DNA of 64,000 bases from Sedimentitalea sp042687825 (GCF_042687825.1 NZ_JBHUQE010000002.1:186001-250000); one strand, 5' to 3'; positions 29,744 to 38,483 are shown, counted from the stretch's first letter. Notes: generated by a model not told the origin, from the sequence alone. A program made the numbers and translations.

Positions 29744-30313
29744 ATGTTTAAATCAACGCTCCCTGCAATTGCCCTGTTGGCGGCGACCTCGGTTCAGGCC
29801 ATCGCCGGGGACACGCCAATGTCCTTCGACGTGGCCGAAGACATGAGCCGCTTCGTTTTTGCGCCTGCCCCTGTCTTCGATGACGGCATGCCGGCCTATG
29901 GCAATGCGTTCATTACGCAGGGCTACATCTACGAGGACGGCACCCTCGACAGCGGGGTCGAAGGCACGTTGCCCGACGGCAGCCCCGCCTTCCCCGACAA
30001 GGTGATCGGCCGCTGGACCTGTGACGGGTATTTCGTCAGCGACGGGATGCGCACGCAAACCGGTGCGATTGTCATCACCCGGCAGGTCTTTGAATTCGAC
30101 AATGGGGACATCCTGATCAACCAGGGGACCGAACTGGTAGACGTCAATGTCAAGGCCCCGCGTGTGATCACCGGCGGCACCGGCGCATTTGCCGGGATGT
30201 CGGGCGAGATGACACAGGTTCTCCTGGGCATGTCTGACGGCTATGGCGTGCGACTTCTGATCGACGTCAAGCCGGAAGAGCATGCCGCACTGTCGCCAAC
30301 CGAAACCGACTGA
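29744..30313 (+). CDS. Secreted beta-barrel (allene-oxide-cyclase/dirigent-like) protein
   Basis: 189-residue exported protein. A signal peptide is clear: MFKSTLPAIALLAATSVQA with cleavage near residue 19-22. The mature part has alternating beta-strands and the GGTGAFAGMSGEMTQVLL segment (around residues 155-172) typical of the AOC-barrel/dirigent superfamily. A WTC motif (W91, C93) lies in a central strand (VIGRWTCDGYF) and the protein has a single mature cysteine. AAGAAAAGGAAATACA precedes the ATG; the longer upstream frame is rejected. A MauG-type dihaem enzyme gene follows after 67 bases containing a strong hairpin. Function unknown. Confidence 0.7.
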   Translation: MFKSTLPAIALLAATSVQAIAGDTPMSFDVAEDMSRFVFAPAPVFDDGMPAYGNAFITQGYIYEDGTLDSGVEGTLPDGSPAFPDKVIGRWTCDGYFVSDGMRTQTGAIVITRQVFEFDNGDILINQGTELVDVNVKAPRVITGGTGAFAGMSGEMTQVLLGMSDGYGVRLLIDVKPEEHAALSPTETD

Positions 30314-30332
30314 CGACTACGGATTGCAAAGG

Positions 30333-30360
30333 GCTTCCGCCGCCAAGATGCGGCGGAAGC
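30333..30360 (+). promoter_or_regulatory. Strong intercistronic hairpin
   Basis: Perfect 11-base inverted repeat GCTTCCGCCGC (30333-30343) and GCGGCGGAAGC (30350-30360) with a six-base loop, between the secreted protein stop and the dihaem enzyme start. No T-run follows, so it is more likely to be an mRNA stability or differential-expression element than a full terminator. Confidence 0.6.
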
Positions 30361-30380
30361 ACCCAACCGAGGATGCGCTC

Positions 30381-31919
30381 ATGAAATCTCCGCTGACCAT
30401 CGCCTTGCTTCTGACCTCCTGTATCGGTGCACATGCCGCCGATCTGCCAAACCCGCTGAACGACGTGGATTTTCTGTGGAACGGGACGCCGGACCCAAAG
30501 CTCTACGAGCTTGGCCGAAGCCTGTTTTTCGATCCTGTTCTGTCCGGCAATCAGAACATCGCCTGCGCCACCTGCCACGATCCGGCGCGCGGAACAGGCG
30601 ATGGCGTCGCCTTGTCCATCGGCGAAGGCGGCAGCGGCTTTGGCCCCGAACGAGTCACGCAGGATGGTGTGATCGGACGTGTCCCTCGCAATGCACAACC
30701 GCTCTATAACATCGGTGCGCGCGCCTATACGTCGATGTTTCATGACGGGCGACTTGAGCTTGACCACATGGGCGGGTTTCCAAGCCGCCTCAGAAGCCCG
30801 GCCAAAGAGCAATTGCCCGAGGGTCTGGACAACGCCCTGACCGCGCAAGCGATGTTCCCGGTCCTTTCGGCAGTTGAGATGGCAGGCCAGCCCGGTGAAA
30901 ACCCGGTCGCCGACGCAGTTTCAAAACGAGATTTCAAACAGGCTTGGCGCCTTCTGGCGGGCCGGCTGGCCGCAAACCCTGACTATGCCCAGCAGTTCGT
31001 GACGGCCTTCGGCGATATCGAGGCGGCGGACGATATCCGGTTTGACCACGCCGCCACGGCGATTGCAGCCTTTGAAACAGCAGCCTTCCGGTCCGACTGG
31101 AGCCGGTTCGATGCGCGTCTTGCTGGCTGGCCGATGACCGCAGACGAGGAAGCCGGGCTGGACCTGTTCTATGGCAAGGCAGGGTGCAGTTCCTGCCACA
31201 GCGGCCCCTTGCTGACGGATCATAGGTTTCACGCAATCGCGGTTCCACAGATCGGCCCCGGCAAAGATCAGGGATCAGACGGCAGCTATGCTGCCCATTC
31301 CGGCTATCCGCATCGGGTCGAGGATCAGGGCCGCTTCAACGTGACTGGTGAACAGGCCGACCTCTACGCATTCCGCACTCCGTCGCTGAGGAATGTCGCG
31401 CTGACAGGGCCGTGGGGACATAACGGCGCCTTTGCCTCGCTTGAGGATATGGTGCGGCACCATCTCGATGCGGTGGCATCGCTGGCGAGCTACACCCCGG
31501 CGGAGCTTCCGCCGCTCGATGCCGTGATCCAGCCGGTACGCAGCAGAACCGGCGTCAGCTACCTGGCCTTGAGTCCGATGCAACGCGGTGCCTATGACTT
31601 GCGAGATATTTGGGTGCACAGTTCGGAACGGCTGCGGAACGAGATCGCCCGCGCCAACACGCTCGCCCCGGTGAATCTGTCCGATGAAGAAGTGTCGAGC
31701 ATCCTTGCGTTTCTGAAAACGCTCACCGACCCGACGGCGGTTGATCGCTCTTATCTTGTGCCGACGGTCCTGCCGTCCGGCCTGCCGCCACAACCCGGTC
31801 ATGACGACGCTTGCCTGACAGACGTGCCTTCTTTGGCAGGCGAAAGAGTATTGCCTGGAAAAGCTGAAGAACTGCCGGAGCCGCGCTGCGACGGCCGGGG
31901 AGATAAAACTCGGCGTTAG
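30381..31919 (+). CDS. Dihaem cytochrome c peroxidase / MauG-family protein
   Basis: 512-residue periplasmic protein with a signal peptide (MKSPLTIALLLTSCIGAHA) and two c-type haem sites, CATCH (62-66) and CSSCH (269-273). The fold segments LGRSLFFDPVLSGNQNIACATCHDP and FRTPSLRNVALTGPWGHNGAFASLEDMV are those of bacterial dihaem peroxidases and MauG. It is about 100 residues longer than classic peroxidases because of insertions and a tail after the last helix. Members either reduce hydrogen peroxide or oxidise residues of a partner protein. The neighbouring secreted barrel protein is a candidate partner by position alone. Confidence 0.88.
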   Translation: MKSPLTIALLLTSCIGAHAADLPNPLNDVDFLWNGTPDPKLYELGRSLFFDPVLSGNQNIACATCHDPARGTGDGVALSIGEGGSGFGPERVTQDGVIGRVPRNAQPLYNIGARAYTSMFHDGRLELDHMGGFPSRLRSPAKEQLPEGLDNALTAQAMFPVLSAVEMAGQPGENPVADAVSKRDFKQAWRLLAGRLAANPDYAQQFVTAFGDIEAADDIRFDHAATAIAAFETAAFRSDWSRFDARLAGWPMTADEEAGLDLFYGKAGCSSCHSGPLLTDHRFHAIAVPQIGPGKDQGSDGSYAAHSGYPHRVEDQGRFNVTGEQADLYAFRTPSLRNVALTGPWGHNGAFASLEDMVRHHLDAVASLASYTPAELPPLDAVIQPVRSRTGVSYLALSPMQRGAYDLRDIWVHSSERLRNEIARANTLAPVNLSDEEVSSILAFLKTLTDPTAVDRSYLVPTVLPSGLPPQPGHDDACLTDVPSLAGERVLPGKAEELPEPRCDGRGDKTRR

Positions 31920-31996
31920 CCCATTTCCATAGCGATCCTGATTTGCCGGTGCCGCCCAATGAAAATTCTCAAACACATCAATGCGAAAGTTACACC

Positions 31997-32740
31997 ATGA
32001 AATATCTTATCTTTGCCTACGCGCTCGTTAGCTATGCCCTGTTCGGAGTTGTCTTTGTCTGGGTTGCCGCCTTCCTGCACAACTTCAGCGATCTGCGCGG
32101 TCCGGCGTCACGTCCCGCAGTGGAGGCCGCCCTCATCAACCTGTCGTTGATCCTGCTATTCGGCATTGTCCACAGCGTGATGGCGCGGCCTGCTTTCAAG
32201 AGGGTCTGGACCCGCATCATCCCGCCCGCGTCCGAACGCGCGACATACGTGCTGCAATCTTCATTGCTGCTCGGCTTGATCATTTGGCAGTGGCAGCCGA
32301 TCCCGGCGATCATCTGGCAGGTCGAAGGATCGGCGGTCTGGATCTTCTACGGCGCGTCGGCACTTGGGGCGTCAATCATTCTGGTCGCGACCTTTCTGCT
32401 GGGTCACTTCGAGTTTGTCGGCCTATCACAGGCCTGGCACAACCTAAGGGGCACCCCGACGCCGCCCGCGACGTTCCGAACCCCGATGCTCTACCGCATC
32501 GTGCGCCACCCGTTGCAGTTCGGGCTGCTGGTCATGATGGCCGCAACCCCCGTGATGACACTGGGCCACCTGATCTTCGTTGTGGCGATGGCCCTCTATA
32601 TCGCCATCGGTCTGCGCTTTGAGGAACGTGCGCTGCTGCGGGAATTCGGCGCGGCTTACGCCGCCTACCAACGCGACGTGCCCATGTTGATCCCCAATCC
32701 ATTCCGTCGCTCGCGCGGATCTGCGCACGGCTCCCTGTAA
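31997..32740 (+). CDS. Methanethiol S-methyltransferase-like membrane protein (MddA/NnrU type)
   Basis: 247-residue integral membrane methyltransferase with about six helices. The C-terminal half matches MddA closely in order: HFEFVGLSQAWHNLRGTP, then FRTPMLYRIVRHPLQFGLLVMMAATPVMTLGHLIFVVAMALYIAIGLRFEERALLREFG and PMLIPNP. MddA makes dimethylsulfide from methanethiol and SAM. Related NnrU and isoprenylcysteine methyltransferases share RHP and the EER motif, so specificity is inferred. The ATG at 31997 lies 77 bases after the dihaem enzyme gene; the ribosome site is weak. A flavin monooxygenase gene follows. Confidence 0.78.
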   Translation: MKYLIFAYALVSYALFGVVFVWVAAFLHNFSDLRGPASRPAVEAALINLSLILLFGIVHSVMARPAFKRVWTRIIPPASERATYVLQSSLLLGLIIWQWQPIPAIIWQVEGSAVWIFYGASALGASIILVATFLLGHFEFVGLSQAWHNLRGTPTPPATFRTPMLYRIVRHPLQFGLLVMMAATPVMTLGHLIFVVAMALYIAIGLRFEERALLREFGAAYAAYQRDVPMLIPNPFRRSRGSAHGSL

Positions 32741-32819
32741 CGGCCCTTCCCGATTCCGAACATTTCAACCTTCAACGGCTCAGTCGCCCTTTGGTGACCG
32801 CCGAACAGAAAGAATAGCC

Positions 32820-34022
32820 ATGGAAACCACCATTCCAAACAACGTCCTGATCGTCGGCGCGGGTCTGTCCGGTCTGGCCGCAGCAGAGGCGCTCAGGCGC
32901 CGCGGTATCGCGGTCACCATCCTCGAAGAGCAGGGCCGCGTTGCCGAACCCTGGCGCAGGCGCCATCCCGCATTGCGGCTTAACATCCATCGCCATTTCG
33001 CCCGGCTGCCGGGGATGCGTCCGCCACGCGCCGATGGCGCCTATCTGCGGCGCGATAGCGTTGTCGGATACCTTGAGCGCTATGCGCGCCAGATCGGGGT
33101 TCCGATCCGCTTCGGTGTCACCGTGGAGGCGATTGAACGCGATGCCTGCGCATGGCTGGTTCGCACCTCGGCAGGGGTGTTCGGTGCCGCGCATGTCATT
33201 TTCGCCACGGGTCGCGACAGAGTTCCGCATGTCCCCGATTGGCCGGGCTTACGTGATTTCAAAGGACTGGTCTTGCATGCCGCCGATTTTGGCGATGTGA
33301 ACCGCTTCGACGGCAAGCGGGTCCTCGTGGTGGGGGCGGGCAATTCTGGCAGCGACGTGCTGAACCACCTCGCGCGCCATCAGCCGGCGGACGTTATGAT
33401 TTCGGTCCGTTACGGCCCCGCGATCGTCCCCAATCGCGTCTTCGGATTTCCACTGCACCGCGCGGCGCGATTGTTCCAGGCTATGCCGGTACCGCTCGTT
33501 GACCGCGCCTTCGCCCTGACCCAGCGGCTGTTCTTTGGCGATCTTAGTCGCTATGGCATGACCACCCATCCGCTTGGCGGTGGCAGCCGCTTGGCGAAGG
33601 ACGGCACGGCGTTCGCCATCGACGATGGGTTTGTCGCAGCGATCAAGAGCGGCCGTTTCAAAGTCGCTCCGGCCGTCAGTGAGTTCCGCGGCTCTCAAGT
33701 CATTTTTGAAGACGGAAGAACCTTTGAGCCCGACGTCGTGATCTGCGCCACGGGATACCGCACAAGTCTCGAACCGCTGGTGGGGCAACTCGGTGTTCTC
33801 GACGCCCGAGGCTCTCCCGTCCGTCCCGCAGGAGAACCCGACCCCAAGCACCCGGGGCTTTGGTTCACCGGCTACAAGCCCCAGTTCACGGGCTATTTCG
33901 AGGCTGCCCGGATCGCAGCAAAACGCATTAGCAACGGCATTGCCTCTGATTTGCAACGTCCGGCCCAAAGTTCTTCTTCTTCAGCCCAACGCAACGTTGT
34001 GCCCGAGGCTGCCGAAGGCTGA
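32820..34022 (+). CDS. Flavin-containing monooxygenase (YUCCA-like group)
   Basis: 400-residue flavoprotein. FAD-binding GAGLSG is at residues 13-18, the FMO fingerprint FxGxxxHxxxF at 147-157 (FKGLVLHAADF), and the NADPH-binding GAGNSG at 172-177. ATGYRTSLE near residue 305 is the late FMO motif. These enzymes oxygenate N or S atoms or decarboxylate indole-pyruvate-like acids; which of these applies is unclear. The C-terminus has a serine-rich tail (QSSSSSAQ). It follows the MddA-like gene by 79 bases on the same strand, so an S-oxygenating role is conceivable. Confidence 0.88.
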   Translation: METTIPNNVLIVGAGLSGLAAAEALRRRGIAVTILEEQGRVAEPWRRRHPALRLNIHRHFARLPGMRPPRADGAYLRRDSVVGYLERYARQIGVPIRFGVTVEAIERDACAWLVRTSAGVFGAAHVIFATGRDRVPHVPDWPGLRDFKGLVLHAADFGDVNRFDGKRVLVVGAGNSGSDVLNHLARHQPADVMISVRYGPAIVPNRVFGFPLHRAARLFQAMPVPLVDRAFALTQRLFFGDLSRYGMTTHPLGGGSRLAKDGTAFAIDDGFVAAIKSGRFKVAPAVSEFRGSQVIFEDGRTFEPDVVICATGYRTSLEPLVGQLGVLDARGSPVRPAGEPDPKHPGLWFTGYKPQFTGYFEAARIAAKRISNGIASDLQRPAQSSSSSAQRNVVPEAAEG

Positions 34023-34084
34023 CGGCGCTGCATTTGCCAGGCACTCCCGGCACGGTTGGTCGGGCCATACCAAGGATCAGTTTG

Positions 34085-35455
34085 ATGACTTCGTTTGAAA
34101 TCACGCGCCCATCGGGCCACCGTCTGAAACGCGCGGGCCGCCACTTGAGCCGCGCGGAAGCCGCAGCGCTCATCCGCCTTGCCGCGCCGCTGACCGGCCT
34201 CGCTCTTGTCAACATGGCGATGAGTGTGACCGACACGATGATGACGGCCGCCTTCGGGATGGAGGCCCTTGCGGCGGTTGCCGTTGCGAGCGATTTCTAT
34301 TCGATCTTCTTCTATCTCGCCATCGGCTGCATCGGCGGGCTTGGACCACTATACGCGGCCGCCCACGCGGCGGGCGATATCGGTCGACTGGCGCGGCTCA
34401 GGACGGCGGGCGCTATTGTCTGGATTGTACTGGCCGCTCCGATCAGTGTCGTCTTGTGGCAGACGCCGTTGTTTCTCAGCCTGCTCGGCATCGAAGATGG
34501 TCTTGTCGAGGCGGGGACGGGCTACGTCCGTGCAATGGCGCTGACCTTGGTCCCGATGCTGGCCGTTGGCGTCTTGCGCACACGGCTGACTGCGATCGAG
34601 CGCCCGGGCGTCATGTTGCGGATTACGCTCTGCGCAGTGCCGCTGAACGGTATCTTCAACTATCTGTTCATGTATGGCGCTCTGGGACTGCCGGAGCTTG
34701 GTGTGACGGGTGCGGGTTTGTCCTCGTTGCTGGTTGGCTTACTGACCCTCGCCGCCTTGTCTTGGGAAACCTGCCGCGCAGGTGACAGTGGACCAGGCCC
34801 GGTGGACCTGCAGGACGTTGCTGAGATATTCCGCATTGGAGTACCAATCGCGGTCGCCACGCTGGCGGAGGTCGGTATCTATCTGGGCGCCACGATCTAT
34901 GCCGCATCGCTTTCGGTTACAGACGCCGCCGCCCATTCCGTGGCGATCCGCCTGGCGGGCATCGGCTACACCTTCTACTTCGGCCTGCAACAAGCGGCGA
35001 TGACCCGGCTCGCGCGGGCCGATGCCATGTCAGATCGTGCCAACGAAGTGAAGAATACGGCGATGCTGCTTGGCGTCGCAATCGGCGTATCGCTTTGCCT
35101 GACCCTCCTGGCGGTAGCGTCACCGGTCGCGCGCTATATGCTGCAGAACTCGACACCTGCTGCAGTCAGTGTCGCAATCGCGGTCATCGGAGCGCTCGCC
35201 ATGGCGGAGCTCTTCGGCCCGGCTGGAGCGGGAGCCGCCGGATTGCTGCGTGCCAGGAAAGTAACGCGTCCCGTCATGATATACTCTCTGATCGGAAACT
35301 GGGTTATTGCGGCACCCCTGATCGGTATCTCAACGATTGTGTTCGACATGGGCGCGATCGGTATCTGGGTATCGATGGCGACAGGAACCATCGTGTATTC
35401 GGGCCTGTGTGTGCTGGCGCTTCGTAACCTTCCATCCAAGCGGGCGGAGACATGA
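34085..35455 (+). CDS. MATE-family efflux transporter
   Basis: 456-residue inner-membrane transporter with twelve hydrophobic helices in two halves. Family markers are RLAAPLTGLALVNMAMSVTDTMMTAAFG at the N-terminus and the paired loop NGIFNYLFMYGALGLPELGVTGAG in the first half. It would export cationic drugs or metabolites with Na+ or H+. ATG 34085 has AAGGATC upstream. The stop overlaps the glutathione transferase start by four bases (ATGA), tying the pump to a conjugating enzyme and then a methyltransferase. Confidence 0.9.
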   Translation: MTSFEITRPSGHRLKRAGRHLSRAEAAALIRLAAPLTGLALVNMAMSVTDTMMTAAFGMEALAAVAVASDFYSIFFYLAIGCIGGLGPLYAAAHAAGDIGRLARLRTAGAIVWIVLAAPISVVLWQTPLFLSLLGIEDGLVEAGTGYVRAMALTLVPMLAVGVLRTRLTAIERPGVMLRITLCAVPLNGIFNYLFMYGALGLPELGVTGAGLSSLLVGLLTLAALSWETCRAGDSGPGPVDLQDVAEIFRIGVPIAVATLAEVGIYLGATIYAASLSVTDAAAHSVAIRLAGIGYTFYFGLQQAAMTRLARADAMSDRANEVKNTAMLLGVAIGVSLCLTLLAVASPVARYMLQNSTPAAVSVAIAVIGALAMAELFGPAGAGAAGLLRARKVTRPVMIYSLIGNWVIAAPLIGISTIVFDMGAIGIWVSMATGTIVYSGLCVLALRNLPSKRAET

Positions 35456-36054
35456 AGCTCTATTTCATGCCAGGCGCTTGCTCCTTGGCACCGCACATCG
35501 CCCTTCGGGAAGCCAGACTGCCATTCAGCCTTGTCGCGGTAGACTACCGGACGCGACAAACGACAGGCGGCGACGACTTCCACAGGATCAATCCCAAGGG
35601 GTATGTCCCCACGCTGGTTCTGGACAGTGGTGAGGTATTGACCGAGGTGCCGGTGATCCTTCAATTCGTGGACAGCGAGATGCCGGAGGCCGCCCTGTTG
35701 CCGGCCTCCGGCCTGAAACGTCTGCGGTCTCTGGAATGGCTGAATTTCATTGCAACCGAGATCCACAAGAGTTTCAGTCCGCTTTTCCGGCCCGAAACCC
35801 CGACGTCTTTCAGCGCGCCAGGCAGGTTGCACCTGTGTCGACGGCTTTCGGTCGTCGAGGACCATCTCTGCCAACAGGAATACCTGATGGGAGGCGACTT
35901 CTCCCTGGCAGATGTCTACTTGTTCGTCCTGTGCCGCTGGTTAAAGGACCAGGACACGGCGCTTGCGGATTGGCCGTCTCTGCACAGGCATTCCGAGATA
36001 ATCGGGAAACGCCCCTCCGTTCAGCAGGCAATGGGCCGGGAAGGATTGTTGTAA
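35452..36054 (+). CDS. Glutathione S-transferase family protein
   Basis: 200-residue cytosolic protein with the N-terminal thioredoxin-like domain (KLYFMPGACSLAPHIALREA, then NPKGYVPTLVLDSGEVLTEVPVILQFV, including the cis-proline VPTL) and an all-helical C-terminal half (GGDFSLADVYLFVLCRW). The pattern is that of bacterial beta-class transferases, where the residue before the CSLAPH turn helps bind glutathione. It overlaps the MATE stop and is itself overlapped by the next gene (TAATG), so three genes are translated as a unit. Substrate unknown. Confidence 0.88.
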   Translation: MKLYFMPGACSLAPHIALREARLPFSLVAVDYRTRQTTGGDDFHRINPKGYVPTLVLDSGEVLTEVPVILQFVDSEMPEAALLPASGLKRLRSLEWLNFIATEIHKSFSPLFRPETPTSFSAPGRLHLCRRLSVVEDHLCQQEYLMGGDFSLADVYLFVLCRWLKDQDTALADWPSLHRHSEIIGKRPSVQQAMGREGLL

Positions 36055-36743
36055 TGCCCATATCAAAAGACAAATGTGCCGAGCGGCGGGCCATGTACCG
36101 CGAATTGCAGCGCACTGTACCGGGGCTCGACGGCATGTACCGACTTGCTCACGCTCTCATTGCGGGCTGCGACGACAAGACGTCCGGGGTTCTGATTGTC
36201 GGAGCTGGCGGAGGCCGCGAGCTTGAAGGGCCTGCCAAGGGGCGGTTCAAGGGCCAGATCACGGCGCTTGATCCGTCGGCGCCCAATCTCGGCTTGGCAC
36301 GGGATGCCGCCAGCGATCGTGGATCATCTCTGGATGTCCGGTTTTTGGTCGGCACGGTGGATGATATCCCCCAAGGGGAGAGGTTCAAGATCGTCACGTC
36401 GCTTCTGGTCATGCACCATCTTCGGGACGACGGCGCCAAACTTGCCTATCTGAAAGGCCTCCGGGACAGGCTCGCCCCCGGTGGCCGCCTTATCCACGCT
36501 GATGTTTGCTTCGATGAAATCGACGACTTCGACCGACTGGTCCCGATCTATTTGGCGCACGCGGATATCGTCGGCGTGTCAGCCGACGCTGCGCGTTTGG
36601 AACTAGATGCAATCCCGAAATTGCCGGTAATATTAGGGAGGCGCACCTGCGCGCTCTTTGCCAAAGCGGGTCTGGCCGAGCCTTTCGAGATTTTTCGAAG
36701 TCTCTGGTACAGATGCTGGACCAGCGGCCGAGCCCCTCAATGA
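36054..36743 (+). CDS. Class I SAM-dependent methyltransferase
   Basis: 229-residue soluble methyltransferase. Motif I is GVLIVGAGGGRELEG, followed by ITALDPSAPNLGLARD (acidic residue for SAM ribose), IPQGERFKIVTSLLVMHHLRDDGAKLAYLKGLRDRLAPGGRLIHAD (motifs II-III). The C-terminal cap has no signature I recognise. It is coupled to the GST gene by TAATG overlap. Together with the pump and transferase it suggests a detoxification or tailoring-and-export set; that is inference. Confidence 0.85.
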   Translation: MPISKDKCAERRAMYRELQRTVPGLDGMYRLAHALIAGCDDKTSGVLIVGAGGGRELEGPAKGRFKGQITALDPSAPNLGLARDAASDRGSSLDVRFLVGTVDDIPQGERFKIVTSLLVMHHLRDDGAKLAYLKGLRDRLAPGGRLIHADVCFDEIDDFDRLVPIYLAHADIVGVSADAARLELDAIPKLPVILGRRTCALFAKAGLAEPFEIFRSLWYRCWTSGRAPQ

Positions 36744-36779
36744 CTAAGCCTGTGCTCTGCGAGTAAAGGAAACCACATC

Positions 36780-37406
36780 ATGCCTGAATTACCTGTTTTG
36801 TTGACCTATGTCGCTGTTCTGACAGGGTTCGTCTTCTTTCCTGGACCGTCGATCCTGCTTACGCTTACCCGGTCATCGACCTCTGGAATGCGCGTCGGCG
36901 TCGCAACAAGCCTTGGCATCGGGTTGGGCGATCTCTTTCATACGGTCATGGCAGTTGTCGGAATCTCTGCGATCCTGTTGGCCTCGGCGCAGGCATTTAC
37001 GCTCATCAAGCTGCTCGGAGCAGGGTACTTGATCTATATCGGCCTGCGTTTGCTGTTCGAGAGCCGCCTTCGCAAGACTTCCGAAGCCGCCCCGCCGATT
37101 TCGACAGGTCAGGCATTCCGGCAGGCCTGCCTTGCCGAGATCCTGAATCCAAAATCAGCGATGTTCTTTCTGGCCTTCCTGCCGCAATTCGTCGATCCGC
37201 GCATCGGACAGATCGCACTGCAACTGACGGTTTTCGGATTGCTCTTCGTATTTATGGGCACGCTGGCGACGCTGATAACGGCGGTCGCGGCGGGCCATAT
37301 CGGTCGGTTTCTTCGGCAACATCCGGCTGTCCAGCGCTGGCAATCGAAAGTCGTCGGCGGCATTTATTGTGCGCTTGGGATCAGGCTGGCATTTCAGGAG
37401 CGCTGA
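36780..37406 (+). CDS. LysE/RhtB-family amino-acid exporter
   Basis: 208-residue inner-membrane protein with six hydrophobic helices. LysE-family markers are FVFFPGPSILLTLTRSSTSGMRVGVATSLGIGLGD near the N-terminus, LIKLLGAGYLIYIGLRLL, and LAEILNPKSAMFFLAFLPQFV in the middle. It exports amino acids or small homoserine-like compounds. GTAAAGGAAACC precedes the ATG. It follows the methyltransferase by 36 bases on the same strand. Confidence 0.9.
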   Translation: MPELPVLLTYVAVLTGFVFFPGPSILLTLTRSSTSGMRVGVATSLGIGLGDLFHTVMAVVGISAILLASAQAFTLIKLLGAGYLIYIGLRLLFESRLRKTSEAAPPISTGQAFRQACLAEILNPKSAMFFLAFLPQFVDPRIGQIALQLTVFGLLFVFMGTLATLITAVAAGHIGRFLRQHPAVQRWQSKVVGGIYCALGIRLAFQER

Positions 37407-37453
37407 GCGGCTGGAATTTCCGCTCACTAAAATCGCAAGCAAAGGTGAATGAA

Positions 37454-37990
37454 ATGCAGCAGATCATTTACGACGTCGCCGTTTCGATTGACGGTTATAT
37501 TTCCGGACCCGGCGGCGACATCTCGCAGTTTGCCCAGGAAGGCGCGGTGGTCGAAGACTATTCAGCCCGACTGGAAACATACGCAACCGCGATCATGGGC
37601 CGGGCGACATACGAGTTCGGCTATCGCTTCGGCATGCAGCCGGGCCAGAACCCCTATGCGCACATGAAAACAATCGTCCTTTCACAGTCGCTCGACCTGC
37701 CGGATGGCGCCGAGGTCGCAGTGCAGAGTTCCAGCGACGGCGAGGCTATCGACACGATAAGAGCCCAATCCAGCGGGCCAGTATACCTCTGCGGCGGAGG
37801 CGCATTCGCCGGATCGCTTCTCGCCATGGGAAAGATTGATGTTCTGCGCCTCAAGCGTGCACCAGTCATTCTCGGTGGCGGTGTTGCGCTATTCGGAGAC
37901 ACCATGGAATCGCTCGGCTTAGAGCATACGGAAACACGAGACTATGGTGGGGGATACTTGTTTCAGGAGTATCGGGTTCTCCATGCGTAG
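37454..37990 (+). CDS. Dihydrofolate-reductase-like (RibD C-terminal type) protein
   Basis: 178-residue soluble reductase-fold protein. Opening MQQIIYDVAVSIDGYISGPGGDISQF, central AIMGRATYEFGYRFGMQPGQNPY and VYLCGGGAFAGSLLAMGKIDVLRLKRAPVILGGGVALFG match the RibD C-terminal/DHFR-like family that binds NADPH. Stand-alone members are mostly uncharacterised. AAAGGTGA precedes the ATG at 37454. It is the last intact gene before the mobile-element scar. Confidence 0.88.
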   Translation: MQQIIYDVAVSIDGYISGPGGDISQFAQEGAVVEDYSARLETYATAIMGRATYEFGYRFGMQPGQNPYAHMKTIVLSQSLDLPDGAEVAVQSSSDGEAIDTIRAQSSGPVYLCGGGAFAGSLLAMGKIDVLRLKRAPVILGGGVALFGDTMESLGLEHTETRDYGGGYLFQEYRVLHA

Positions 37991-38024
37991 CGATGGGCAA
38001 CGCTGCGCCCGCCATTTCACCCTA

Positions 38025-38130
38025 ATGGACCTGTCGCGTTTTGATGCCGCTCCTTTGATAGCATTTATTGCAGCAAAGGAGACGAGCTATGGGAACGAGA
38101 CGGACGGACGAATTCCGTGCTGATGCGGTT
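38025..38130 (+). mobile_element. IS3-type orfA 5' fragment
   Basis: From an ATG at 38089 with AAAGGAG upstream, the frame reads MGTRRTDEFRADAV, the start of a common IS3-family OrfA, and then runs abruptly into unrelated sequence at about 38130. The preceding 60 bases look like the element's left end and leader. Only this fragment is left; orfB and the right end are missing. Confidence 0.55.
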
Positions 38131-38483
38131 CTGGATCGTCTGATAGGTTTCGAAGCTGATCAGCCCTTCATGCTTGGCTGGGCGGAACGAGACGTTCCAT
38201 TTCGGGAGTTCGAGACACCCCGCATAAAGGGGCTGTGTCCGGAAATCGTTGGCCCGTTGGTTTGTGATTTCACCGTGCGGTGTCTTCGGAAGGATCGGTT
38301 GAGCTACTGGGAAGCGCTTTGCTTCCGCCTGCGTTGAGAACCGCTTACGGGCATAGCTTCCAGCGCTTCTTTCAAGATGGAAGCCAACGGTTCCTCAGGG
38401 TGCAGAACCTTGCCTTGCCCGCTGACGCGCTCGTATTGGTAGCCGGCAGGCGCTTGGAACACCCAGCAACCATTCATTCGATT
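38128..38483 (-). pseudogene. Serine recombinase fragment, frameshifted
   Basis: Minus-strand remains of the recombinase and early zinc-ribbon region of a large serine recombinase. From 38483 downward it reads NRMNGCWVFQAPAGYQYERV, then PEEPLASILKEALE. Near 38345 the frame changes and continues RFSTQAEAKRFPVAQPILPK, QPLYAGCLELPKWNVSFRP and GLISFETYQTIQNR, ending where the IS3 piece begins. Both the catalytic N-terminus and the C-terminus are gone. Confidence 0.65.
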
